64,000 nt of DNA from JBBRNH01 sp038230415. GTDB taxonomy: Bacteria; Bacteroidota; Bacteroidia; Cytophagales; Spirosomataceae. The stretch lies in contig JBBRNH010000014.1 in the NCBI GenBank assembly GCA_038230415.1, positions 17,765-81,764 of the forward strand, read 5' to 3'. Below the pieces are notes generated by a model that saw only the letters and a program-made list of their open reading frames with translations, was not told the DNA's origin and made no database searches. Below are positions 7,156 through 14,086 of this stretch, one piece after another; positions within the stretch are counted from its first letter, which is position 1, and every line of letters starts with the position of its first letter. The translations under genes and the position numbers were made by a program.

Positions 7156-7674
7156 TTTTCCAGATGTTCTAATATTATCAAGGAAGGGCTACCGCGTTCG
7201 TAATCAGCTACTTACAAAAGTGTCTATCTGTAATTAATTAGACACATAAGAATACTTGTTGGTGTATTGGGATGCTTCGCATCCCGACCGTTTTTAGGTA
7301 CGTCCGGGCAATCCGGGTGCAACCTATCAAAGCGTTTCCGGCTGTGTTCCGGTTGGAGCCTGCCAACCGTGCGCCGGATGTTGCGCCCGTCTTTGCGCCC
7401 TCGCTACGTTCGCCGGGTTGGAACGGTCAAAACCAGTTACCGGCTATCCTACGGGGGTTGTTCGTTGGTCGGCATCGAACCGGCTTTTACCGCCACTGGC
7501 AACGAATTAGCAATGAGTTGAGAATGTGAGCATCAGAGGGCCGGACGTGGCGGATAAGCGGAAACAGAAGAAAGTATGTAGTTTCGCGCCTGACCAACGA
7601 CTGGTAATCTTGGTTCGCTCATATTCCAATAGTAAGCCCGTCAGATTGGGGAATCTGACGGGCTTTTTTGTGGC
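7156..7674. other. Structured, GC-rich non-coding block (candidate replication origin or ncRNA)
   Basis: No convincing gene in 519 bp. About 7265-7530 is much more GC-rich than the rest of the element and full of short inverted repeats, for example GGGATGC-TTC-GCATCCC (7269-7285) and GTTGG...CCAAC near 7350-7370. It lies directly upstream of rep, where rolling-circle plasmids often carry a double-strand or single-strand origin. It ends in a strong rightward terminator, so a rightward structured RNA is also possible. Two overlapping rightward open frames (7267-7529) have poor composition and are not called. Confidence 0.5.
7634..7669 (+). terminator. Strong rightward intrinsic terminator
   Basis: A 14-bp perfect stem (7634-7647 with 7652-7665), GGGG loop and T-run to 7669. 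No rightward gene precedes it, which implies an unannotated rightward transcript from the GC-rich block. Confidence 0.75.
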
Positions 7675-7974
7675 TTATTCATCGGTTTGAACAAGCGGGG
7701 CTTCTAACTTGATACACTCAAAAATCAGGTCTCGTAACATGGTAAGCTGACCGAAAGCGTGCTGAAAATCAGGAATATTGGCCTTATGGTCTAAGTGAAT
7801 AACCAGTACGTGCAAAGCCATATTCAAATCATTGACAATACCAATAGCCGAATCCGTTACGCCGGGAATACTGGTATAGGCATCTTCAAAAATGACTTGT
7901 AGGGCTTGGGCTTTTGTGATGAATTGTAGGCGGGCCGCTGCGGGCAAAGCAGATTGTGTAGGGGTGGGGTGCAT
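7675..7974 (-). CDS. Hypothetical small helical protein
   Basis: 99 residues, helical, with many Leu, Ile and Ala and a VIHLDHKANIPDFQHAF segment. No signal peptide. It begins 5 bp after the HTH gene and is probably co-transcribed. Small helical proteins at this position on integrative elements often serve in replication or maintenance, but no family is recognised here. Confidence 0.55.
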   Translation of the reverse strand: MHPTPTQSALPAAARLQFITKAQALQVIFEDAYTSIPGVTDSAIGIVNDLNMALHVLVIHLDHKANIPDFQHAFGQLTMLRDLIFECIKLEAPLVQTDE

Positions 7975-7979
7975 GGCCG

Positions 7980-8252
7980 TTAGTTAGATTTGGGGAAACC
8001 ATATTCTAAAAAACGCACTACTTCGGAACGCTTTACCATTGAGCAACGGCTTTGCTTTCCTTCCTCTTTCTCCATTCTATAAATGGGAAAAGCATTTTCA
8101 CCAACTAATTCCCAAAACTTGGTTTTGCCAATTTTGAAAATACGCTGCACATCTTGGGGGGTTAGCCACTCTTCGGGGCCGGTGTCTATCCGGCTCATCA
8201 GCAAATCGAGTTTAAAGCTGATCTGCGCTAAGGTTGGTTCTTGGGGTTGCAT
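7980..8252 (-). CDS. Helix-turn-helix / excisionase-like DNA-binding protein
   Basis: 90 residues. WLTPQDVQRIFKIGKTKFWELV (about 29-50) is a clear MerR/excisionase-type helix-turn-helix, followed by a wing and a basic MVKRSEVVRFLEYG helix near the end. Such proteins next to tyrosine integrases in Bacteroidota act as directionality factors or regulators of excision. It is the first gene of a two-gene unit with the 99-aa protein. A role in excision is inferred from fold and position. Confidence 0.7.
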   Translation of the reverse strand: MQPQEPTLAQISFKLDLLMSRIDTGPEEWLTPQDVQRIFKIGKTKFWELVGENAFPIYRMEKEEGKQSRCSMVKRSEVVRFLEYGFPKSN

Positions 8253-8345
8253 TGCGCGTCTGCTATGGCTTTAGTGCCAAAGCGAACGCAAGTAAGGCAA
8301 ATGTTATCTTATAAAAAAATAATATAAGATATTTTGAACCCTTGA

Positions 8346-9215
8346 CTAAGGGTCATAGTGTGTAACTCCTTCCTCTCCAAAGAAGCCTAAATTCTCCCGT
8401 TCAAAAAACATTGCCTCTAAGACTCTCAGGAAACCCAACCGCTTATCTTTCTCGTTGGGTCTCACACGGTCTAAAAAAATCTTCACATAAGCACCTTCAG
8501 ACCAGTCGCACCAATGTACCCCTAATGGGAAGGCATCAGAGAACATTTTTGGTTTGTAGTTTCTGGCAACATATTGAAGCGATGCTACTGTAAGAGTAAT
8601 TTCAGGAAATTTATCATATCCAACTAATTTTTCGATATTATCATACAGAAACTTTGCAGATCGGTTATTCCAATCTATCATACTCCGTAAATCAGAATCC
8701 AAAGGAAAGGAACAGGCCAAATTGAATTTCAGCATACTTTCTACAAAATTATCCAATTCCCAAGTCATTACATAAATGTCATTAGCAATTAGATATTTAC
8801 CAGTTTCCTTTAAAATCTCATCTTCTTGCCATTTACCAGCATATATAGTTTCTCCTCCATCTATTAATTCAATTACTTTAGGTTTTCTAATTTGATTTTT
8901 TACATTACTTCTAACAAGTTCCGCCGTTTGTGTTGAAATTCTAACTTCTTCTTCTATCAGTTCCTTGTTTTTTAGTAAAAACATATCAAACTCATTTTCA
9001 GGTATATACGCATTTAGTAGGCTTTTATACTGAAATGTCTTTCCTGAAAAGGTTAGTTGAACATAAACCGGATATAGTTTTTTACCATTGATTTCCTTGC
9101 CTTTGAGTTTGAGATGTAAATAATGCTTTACTGTAATTTTCCCATCTCTTTCTTTCTTGACGTATTTTCCTCTGGGCTTTCGGCTAACCTGCGGCCCGAT
9201 TTCCAATATCTCCAT
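8346..9215 (-). CDS. Hypothetical protein with possible Arm-type DNA-binding N-terminus
   Basis: 289 residues. The N-terminal 90 residues (KPRGKYVKKERDGK, then VYVQLTFSGKTFQYKSLLNAYIPENEFD) have the strand-rich layout of the Arm domain that begins Bacteroidota tyrosine integrases, but there is no catalytic domain. The rest is mixed, with WCDWSEGAYVKIFLDRVRP near the end. It begins 4 bp after the integrase stop, so the two are translated from one mRNA. It is more AT-rich than its neighbours. It might modulate integrase binding at arm sites. Family not recognised. Confidence 0.6.
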   Translation of the reverse strand: MEILEIGPQVSRKPRGKYVKKERDGKITVKHYLHLKLKGKEINGKKLYPVYVQLTFSGKTFQYKSLLNAYIPENEFDMFLLKNKELIEEEVRISTQTAELVRSNVKNQIRKPKVIELIDGGETIYAGKWQEDEILKETGKYLIANDIYVMTWELDNFVESMLKFNLACSFPLDSDLRSMIDWNNRSAKFLYDNIEKLVGYDKFPEITLTVASLQYVARNYKPKMFSDAFPLGVHWCDWSEGAYVKIFLDRVRPNEKDKRLGFLRVLEAMFFERENLGFFGEEGVTHYDP

Positions 9216-9219
9216 AACC

Positions 9220-10470
9220 TTATTCAGATTTTTTGTATTTCCACTGGTTACCGGCCTTTGCCTGACGCAAACGGTTTGTTATATCTTCTTTAACAAAGTG
9301 CGTGTAGGCTTTGGTTGTTTTTATATCTTCATGCAAAGCCATTTCCTGAATGAAAGAGTCACCAAAGTCCATAATGGTAAGGTATGTTATACCCGAATGT
9401 TTGGCCGTGTGCATAGTCAACCTTATCCCTTTTATCCCCGCCCGCTCGGCCAGTATCTTTAGATTCCGGTTTATGGCTTGCGCCGTGATACTAAAAAGTG
9501 GCTGATCGGGTCGTTTGCCCGCGCTATATTTCTCGTAAATCCGTTCGGGCTTGCTGCGGCCACCGTCGGCCACCGGGAACAGTAAACCCAATGGACAGTA
9601 AATCTTCTTCTTTACCTTTTGGGCAGTCGCTTCTAAAATCCAACCTTCATCAGTACTTGACCTGGTAAAGTGTTTTGGGCAAAACCGGATAATATCACCT
9701 ACCCTGGATAACGTGTAAAAAGCAAACAAATAAGCGTCGCGGCTCATTTCTAACGTCTTTTCATCGGGGGCGAACGTTAGGCGTTCTAACTGGTCAATTT
9801 GTTCAGGACGTAACGAATCCCGGTAAGACTTACCATCAGGAAACTTTAAGCAGTTGTACGGATTAGGGGTTTCAAGTAATCCTTTGTTATCGGCATTAAC
9901 TATGTGCCGTTTAATTTCCTTGTGATCTCGTTTGGCGTATGGGAGTGAATAATTTTTTCCGTCTTGCTTTACCAAATGAGCATTATAGTTCTCAATAAAG
10001 TCGGTTGTCAGTTGCTTAAATTCAACTTCCTCACTGTCATTGAACGCTATTAGTCGGGCCGGTATTCGGATATACCGTAGGTATGCACCTTTCTTGTATT
10101 TTACGCCGTATTGCCGTTCAATTTCCTGACGCATAAATGCAGTAAACGTGAGTTTACCCGGTTCGGGTTTAGCGTTTTTGTTAAACTTTTTAAATTCTGT
10201 CCAATTTAAACGACCATCATTTTTTTTGCGAATTTCTTCTTCGTACTTTCTTAAAGCAGACTCTAAAAGTGATAAACTTTGTTCGTCTGTCTCACTTAAT
10301 TTTTCTCCGCGTTTAGTCGGGTCTTTAGGGTGGGGTTTGAGTTTTACGCCAGCACTAAGGTAAAATCTTTGGGATTTAAAGAACGCTTCAATTACCACTT
10401 GAGCTTTACCGTATTTATCGGTTCGCTTGGCTCTATTAAACACCCTTCTATACTTTACTGATTCAAACAT
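9220..10470 (-). CDS. int: Tyrosine site-specific integrase
   Basis: 416 residues in the usual Bacteroidota layout: Arm domain (about 1-60), SAM-like core-binding domain (about 105-205) and catalytic domain (about 215-400). Catalytic positions visible are Arg256 (LSRVGDI), Lys285, His354, His380 (ALHEDIKTTKAYTHF) and Tyr389. The second catalytic Arg of the HxxR motif is Lys here (HTAKH, 354-358). It lies beside the tRNA-Lys gene it presumably targets; the 18-bp core is the 3' end of that tRNA. Expected to integrate and, with a directionality factor, excise the element. Confidence 0.9.
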   Translation of the reverse strand: MFESVKYRRVFNRAKRTDKYGKAQVVIEAFFKSQRFYLSAGVKLKPHPKDPTKRGEKLSETDEQSLSLLESALRKYEEEIRKKNDGRLNWTEFKKFNKNAKPEPGKLTFTAFMRQEIERQYGVKYKKGAYLRYIRIPARLIAFNDSEEVEFKQLTTDFIENYNAHLVKQDGKNYSLPYAKRDHKEIKRHIVNADNKGLLETPNPYNCLKFPDGKSYRDSLRPEQIDQLERLTFAPDEKTLEMSRDAYLFAFYTLSRVGDIIRFCPKHFTRSSTDEGWILEATAQKVKKKIYCPLGLLFPVADGGRSKPERIYEKYSAGKRPDQPLFSITAQAINRNLKILAERAGIKGIRLTMHTAKHSGITYLTIMDFGDSFIQEMALHEDIKTTKAYTHFVKEDITNRLRQAKAGNQWKYKKSE

Positions 10471-10517
10471 TGTGTCCGCTACCTGAATGGTTTAGGGCAA
10501 ATATCAGAATCAAAAGC

Positions 10518-10537
10518 GTATCAAGATTGTATCAAAA
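10518..10537 (+). repeat. Putative integrase arm sites, right end
   Basis: GTATCAAGA at 10518 and GTATCAAAA at 10529 repeat the left-end arrangement with the same 11-bp phasing. Three copies of ACGAAC follow between 10543 and 10580. Together they form the regulatory space between the integrase and the tRNA. Confidence 0.55.
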
Positions 10538-10625
10538 ATCAGCACGAACTATAACGAACCTTAAAGGTCTCTAACGAACTAAAAAAAAGCGTCATTAGTT
10601 GTAAAGTCGCTACTCTCTTAAAAGA

Positions 10626-10661
10626 TAAAACCTTACTAACTTGCTGATTAATAAGGTTTTA
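10626..10661 (-). terminator. Element-borne hairpin just downstream of tRNA-Lys
   Basis: TAAAACCTTA (10626-10635) pairs with TAAGGTTTTA (10652-10661). Reading leftward the hairpin begins 14 nt after the tRNA 3' end and is followed by TCTTTT. It could replace the terminator that integration moved 6.8 kb away. Confidence 0.5.
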
Positions 10662-10673
10662 CTTCTAAATTGG

Positions 10674-10691
10674 TGTGATCCGGCTGGGATT
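10674..10691. repeat. Proximal attachment site (att) within tRNA-Lys
   Basis: The second copy of the 18-bp repeat. It comprises the tRNA 3' acceptor strand, part of the T arm and two flanking bases, so the tRNA stays intact after integration. Confidence 0.8.
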
Positions 10692-10748
10692 CGAACCCAG
10701 GACCCATACATTAAAAGTGTATTGCTCTACCAGCTGAGCTACCAGATC
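10676..10748 (-). tRNA. tRNA-Lys (anticodon TTT)
   Basis: 73 nt, leftward. The acceptor stem GATCTGG pairs with CCGGATC (one G-T pair), the discriminator is A and CCA is not encoded. The D-arm GCTCAGCTGGTAGAGC, anticodon stem ATACA/TGTAT with loop CTTTTAA, and T-arm CTGGG-TTCGAAT-CCCAG are all present. Anticodon TTT reads Lys. It is the integration target of the neighbouring element. Confidence 0.95.
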
Positions 10749-10802
10749 GAAACGCCCCCGAACAGCGTGTATTTCTGATTTGGGACTGCAAAAGTCTGAT
10801 GT

Positions 10803-11669
10803 TTAGTACGAAAAAGCAAGGACGCGCTCCGTTTTTTTTAAGGCTTTTACCAGCGTAACGGCTTCTACGGCTTCGCGCACGTCATGCACCCGCAGAATGG
10901 CCGCGCCATGCATCAGGGCTACCGTATTTAAAACCGTTGTGCCGTTCAGCGATTCGTCGGGTGTAATGCCGAGGGTTTTCCAGATGGTGGTCTTGCGCGA
11001 AATGCCCACTAACAAAGGCTGATCAAACAACTGAAACGCATCTAACTCATTCATTAACTGAAGGTTATGAGCGGGCATTTTTGCAAAACCAAAGCCGGGG
11101 TCAAGAATAATATCGTGCAGGTGCAGGGCTTCAAGCTGGGCCAGCCGCCGGGCGAGTTCGTCAATAACCTCCGTCGTTACGTGCTCATAGTTAGCCTGCG
11201 CCATCATCGTTTGCGGGTTGCCGCGCAGGTGCATCAGTACATAAGGCACACTGAGCGCGGCAACGGTGGCAAACATGGCATCATCGAGGGTGCCGCCCGA
11301 CACGTCGTTGACCAACCTGGCCCCGGCCTCCACCGCCTGCCGCGCCACCGAGGCCCGGAACGTATCCACTGACAGCAGCGCGTCAGGAAATCGGTTTAGA
11401 ATGGCTTCGATCACCGGCAATACCCGGTCGGCTTCTTCGGATGGGCTGACGGGGGCCGCGCCGGGCCGGGTCGAGTAGTCGCCGATGTCGAGAAACGTGG
11501 CTCCGTCGGTCAGCATTTTTTCGGCGGTGCTGACGGCTTGTTCCGTACTGACCCGACTGCCGGCAAAAAATGAATCCGGGGTAACGTTCAGAATCCCCAT
11601 CACAGCGGGCGTGGTCAAATCAACGAGTCGGCCCCGGCAGTTCAGCGTTTTTTTCGTAATTTTCGGCAT
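10803..11669 (-). CDS. folP: Dihydropteroate synthase
   Basis: 288 residues, full length for the family. It joins 6-hydroxymethyl-7,8-dihydropterin diphosphate to p-aminobenzoate in folate synthesis. The TIM-barrel motifs are all visible: GILNVTPDSF (substrate loop, about 26-35), DIGDYSTRPGA (about 62-72), DTF (about 101), VNDVSGG (about 120), LMHLRGNP (about 145), ILDPGFGFAK (about 187) and VGISRKT (about 221). The TRPGA loop holds canonical sulfonamide-relevant positions. It is divergent from the DUF1599 gene, a pairing common in Bacteroidota. Confidence 0.95.
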   Translation of the reverse strand: MPKITKKTLNCRGRLVDLTTPAVMGILNVTPDSFFAGSRVSTEQAVSTAEKMLTDGATFLDIGDYSTRPGAAPVSPSEEADRVLPVIEAILNRFPDALLSVDTFRASVARQAVEAGARLVNDVSGGTLDDAMFATVAALSVPYVLMHLRGNPQTMMAQANYEHVTTEVIDELARRLAQLEALHLHDIILDPGFGFAKMPAHNLQLMNELDAFQLFDQPLLVGISRKTTIWKTLGITPDESLNGTTVLNTVALMHGAAILRVHDVREAVEAVTLVKALKKTERVLAFSY

Positions 11670-11683
11670 TGTTTATGATAGAA

Positions 11684-11774
11684 AGTCAAAAGTCGCAAGT
11701 CAAAAGTCAAAAGCCGCTATCACCGACAACTATTCACCTCAATACCGTTGACTTTCGACCTGCGACTTTCGACT
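11684..11774. repeat. Intergenic inverted repeat built from AGTCAAA units
   Basis: Left arm 11684-11710 is made of repeated AGTC(A)AAA units. Right arm 11748-11774 is its complement over 27 positions with three mismatches. It fills the folP/DUF1599 gap and ends one base before the next start codon. Confidence 0.6.
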
Positions 11775-11775
11775 A

Positions 11776-12309
11776 ATGACCAACACAGAAACTCAATATC
11801 GCCAAATAATTGACCGTTGCCGGGATTTGTTCCTGAAAAAAAACCACGATTACGGCACCGCCTGGCGTATTTTACGGCTGCCGAGTATCACCGATCAGTT
11901 ATTTATCAAGGCCAAACGCATCCGAACGTTGCAGGAAACGGGCGTAAACCGGGTAGGGGAGGGTATCGAACCAGAGTTTGTCGGTATCATTAATTATTGC
12001 GTGATGGCCCTGATCCAGAATCAGTTAGCTGATGACTTGCGGATGGATATTCCGACCGACGAACTCGAAACCCTGTATGACGACCGGGTGAATCAGGTGA
12101 TGACGCTGCTCTTTGCCAAAAACCACGACTATGGCGAGGCCTGGCGTGAGATGCGGGTGAGTTCGATGACCGATATTATTCTGATGAAACTGCTCCGCAC
12201 CAAACAAATCGAAGACAAACAAGGCCAAACGCTGATTTCTGAAGGTGTAGAAGCCAATTATATGGACATGATTAATTACGCGGTTTTTTGCCTTATCAAA
12301 CTCCAATGA
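11776..12309 (+). CDS. DUF1599 domain protein
   Basis: 177 residues made of two related halves. Each half has the KNHDYG-x-AWR motif (residues about 23-31 and 115-123) followed by a helical region with SITDQLFIKAKRIRTLQ or SMTDIILMKLLRTKQI. This internal duplication is the hallmark of DUF1599, whose function is unknown; the layout hints at an all-alpha NTP-pyrophosphatase-like fold. The stop overlaps the start of the DoxX-like gene by 4 bp (ATGA), so the two are coupled. Confidence 0.85.
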   Translation: MTNTETQYRQIIDRCRDLFLKKNHDYGTAWRILRLPSITDQLFIKAKRIRTLQETGVNRVGEGIEPEFVGIINYCVMALIQNQLADDLRMDIPTDELETLYDDRVNQVMTLLFAKNHDYGEAWREMRVSSMTDIILMKLLRTKQIEDKQGQTLISEGVEANYMDMINYAVFCLIKLQ

Positions 12310-13451
12310 ATACAGCCACTGCTCCGCAGCCACGCATCAAAACCGGAACCCCCGGTATGACCCTTGCCGCCCGGATTGCCCGCTTTCTGGTGGGCGTAAT
12401 TTTTATATTTTCGGGACTTATCAAACTCAACGACCCCGTTGGCACGCAGATAAAACTCGAAGAGTATTTCGAGGTCTTCGCGCAGGATTTGCCGTTTCTG
12501 CACGATTTTTTCATGGCACTGATCCCGGCAATGCTGGCCGTTTCGGTGTTTGTCTGCGCGGCTGAGGTGGTGCTGGGCGTGGCCTTGTTAGCGTCGTGGC
12601 GACCGAAGCTCATCACCTCACTGCTGTTTTTATTGGTTCTGTTTTTTACGTTCCTGACGTTCTATTCGGCTTATTTCAACAAAGTGACCGACTGCGGCTG
12701 CTTCGGCGATGCCATCAAACTCAAACCCTGGACTTCGTTCTCGAAAGACATTGTGCTGATGGTGCTGATTCTGTTCATTATGGGTCACCGCAACCGCATG
12801 GTCTCCCGCACAACGGGCTGGCTGGTGGCGCTGGCAACGGTGCTGTCGGTGGGGTTGGGTGTGTATGCCATTGCGTTTTTGCCGCCGTTGGATTTACTGC
12901 CCTACGCCGTTGGTAAAAACATTCCGGCCCTGATGAAAGCCTCGGCCCCGCTCCGATACGAGTACGTGATGGAGAAAAACGGCGATACCAAAACCTTCTC
13001 TACATACCCGACCGATACCACTTACAAGTTCAAGGAAATGGTGCTGCTCAACGAAGCGGCCAAGCCCAAAATCACTGATTACCGCATCTGGAGCGATACC
13101 GACGGTGATTTTACGCAGCAGACGTTCGCCGGGAACAAGCTGTTTGTGATTATCAAAACCACCAAAGGCATTGACGCGGGCAGCATTCCGGCCATCCGCG
13201 AATTGGTGCAGGGTCTGAAAGGGTCGTTGGTTACGGCGTACATTCTCTCGTCGGTCAGCGATGATGAAATCAATGCCTTCAAACGCGAGTATCAGCTTGA
13301 TTTGCCGGTTTACAAAGCCGATGCTACCGTGCTGAAAACCATCATGCGGGCTAACCCCGGCACGTGGCTGCTGAGCAATGGCACCGTGCGCGGCAAGTGG
13401 CACCATAACACCACGCCAACGGCAGCGACGGTTTTAGCAGTAATAAAATAG
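12306..13451 (+). CDS. DoxX/MauE-like membrane protein (BT_3928 family)
   Basis: 381 residues from ATG 12306, which overlaps the previous stop. An upstream GTG at 12288 is less likely. Four to five membrane helices occupy about residues 20-205, with FIFSGLIKLNDP near the start and DCGCFGDAIKL between helices, as in DoxX/MauE-type proteins. A soluble C-terminal domain of about 170 residues follows. The family occurs beside folP and DUF1599 in Bacteroidota. A redox or disulfide-related role is suggested by the CGC motif but unproved. Confidence 0.8.
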   Translation: MNTATAPQPRIKTGTPGMTLAARIARFLVGVIFIFSGLIKLNDPVGTQIKLEEYFEVFAQDLPFLHDFFMALIPAMLAVSVFVCAAEVVLGVALLASWRPKLITSLLFLLVLFFTFLTFYSAYFNKVTDCGCFGDAIKLKPWTSFSKDIVLMVLILFIMGHRNRMVSRTTGWLVALATVLSVGLGVYAIAFLPPLDLLPYAVGKNIPALMKASAPLRYEYVMEKNGDTKTFSTYPTDTTYKFKEMVLLNEAAKPKITDYRIWSDTDGDFTQQTFAGNKLFVIIKTTKGIDAGSIPAIRELVQGLKGSLVTAYILSSVSDDEINAFKREYQLDLPVYKADATVLKTIMRANPGTWLLSNGTVRGKWHHNTTPTAATVLAVIK

Positions 13452-13496
13452 GGAATAAAGGAGGAAGGGGACGAGAGGAAGAAAGGCTTTAGTAGT

Positions 13497-13560
13497 TCTC
13501 CTTTTCCTCCCTTTCCTCCCTTTCCTCCTTTTCCTCCTTTTCCTCCTTTTCCTCCCTTTT
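13497..13560 (+). repeat. Tandem 9-bp pyrimidine repeat before aroK
   Basis: About seven units of TTTCCTCCY run up to the TTG start of aroK. A purine-rich tract (13452-13487) lies just before it, so the two can pair. The tract leaves no room for a Shine-Dalgarno sequence. Read in the aroK frame it stays open back to a stop at 13493 without offering another start codon. Confidence 0.75.
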
Positions 13561-14068
13561 GAAAAACATCTTCCTCATCGGAATGCCATCGTCGGGCAAG
13601 AGTACGCTGGGCAAGAAACTGGCAAAGGCGTTGCATTACCATTTTTTTGATACTGACCGGCAGATTATCTGGCTCGAAGGGCAGCCCATTGCCCGCATAT
13701 TTGCCGGGCCGGGCGAAGACTACTTCCGGCGGGCCGAGCAGCGGGTCTTGCGAAGTATCAAATCCGGCCAAAGCCTCGTGGTTTCGACCGGGGGCGGGAT
13801 GCCGTGCTTTTTTGATAACATGACCTACATCCGGCAAACGGGCGTATCTGTTTTTCTGGATGTGCCGCCCGAAACCCTCGCCGAGCGTATGAAAGCCCAC
13901 ACCATTGCCGACCGGCCCCTGTTTCAGCAAAACGACCCGCAGTTTTTAGAAAACCTCCGGCTCAAATACGAAGAACGCCTGCCATTTTACCGGCAGGCGG
14001 ATATTGTGCTGACCGGCACCGATGTTTCGGTGCAGGAGGTGATAAAAGCCGTTGGCGCGTGGTTGTAA
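13559..14068 (+). CDS. aroK: Shikimate kinase
   Basis: 169 residues, normal length. It phosphorylates shikimate at the 3-hydroxyl in the chorismate pathway. Walker A is GMPSSGKST (about 8-16), followed by FFDTDRQI (shikimate-binding Asp), STGGGMPCF (about 80) and the ADRPLF lid Arg region (about 120). The only upstream start in frame is TTG 13559. The first ATG (13583) would remove strand beta-1 and part of Walker A, so TTG is chosen. A 9-bp pyrimidine repeat lies directly in front. Confidence 0.9.
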   Translation: MKNIFLIGMPSSGKSTLGKKLAKALHYHFFDTDRQIIWLEGQPIARIFAGPGEDYFRRAEQRVLRSIKSGQSLVVSTGGGMPCFFDNMTYIRQTGVSVFLDVPPETLAERMKAHTIADRPLFQQNDPQFLENLRLKYEERLPFYRQADIVLTGTDVSVQEVIKAVGAWL

Positions 14069-14086
14069 TGCAGCCTGTACCGCCAA

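Larger units (their letters stand above)
3850..10691. mobile_element. Integrated rolling-circle-type element in tRNA-Lys
   Basis: About 6.8 kb between two 18-bp direct repeats, one of which is the 3' end of tRNA-Lys(TTT). All recognised genes inside run leftward: tyrosine integrase next to the tRNA, a 289-aa protein, an HTH/excisionase-like protein, a small protein, a pC194-type Rep, a RimK-like ATP-grasp enzyme and an 83-aa protein. Base composition is clearly more AT-rich than the flanking backbone. Paired GTATCAA sites lie inside both ends. No relaxase, coupling protein or conjugation genes are present, so any transfer must rely on helpers. It is best described as an integrative plasmid-like element. 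Confidence 0.8.

Noticed and set aside
7267..7529. Two overlapping rightward frames of 84-85 residues in the GC-rich block
   Set aside because: Arg/Pro/Gly-rich with no recognisable feature, overlapping in different frames, and better explained as structured non-coding DNA.
7156..7674. Retron-type msr/msd locus
   Set aside because: The block is structured, but no reverse transcriptase gene is present in the element or the window.
12894..13406. 170-residue leftward frame inside the DoxX-like gene
   Set aside because: Shadow frame. The rightward gene has membrane helices and the CGCFGD motif and continues through this segment.
13310..13930. Leftward frame with GKGGKGG repeats opposite aroK
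   Set aside because: The repeats are simply the translation of the 9-bp pyrimidine tract, and the opposite strand carries a full shikimate kinase.
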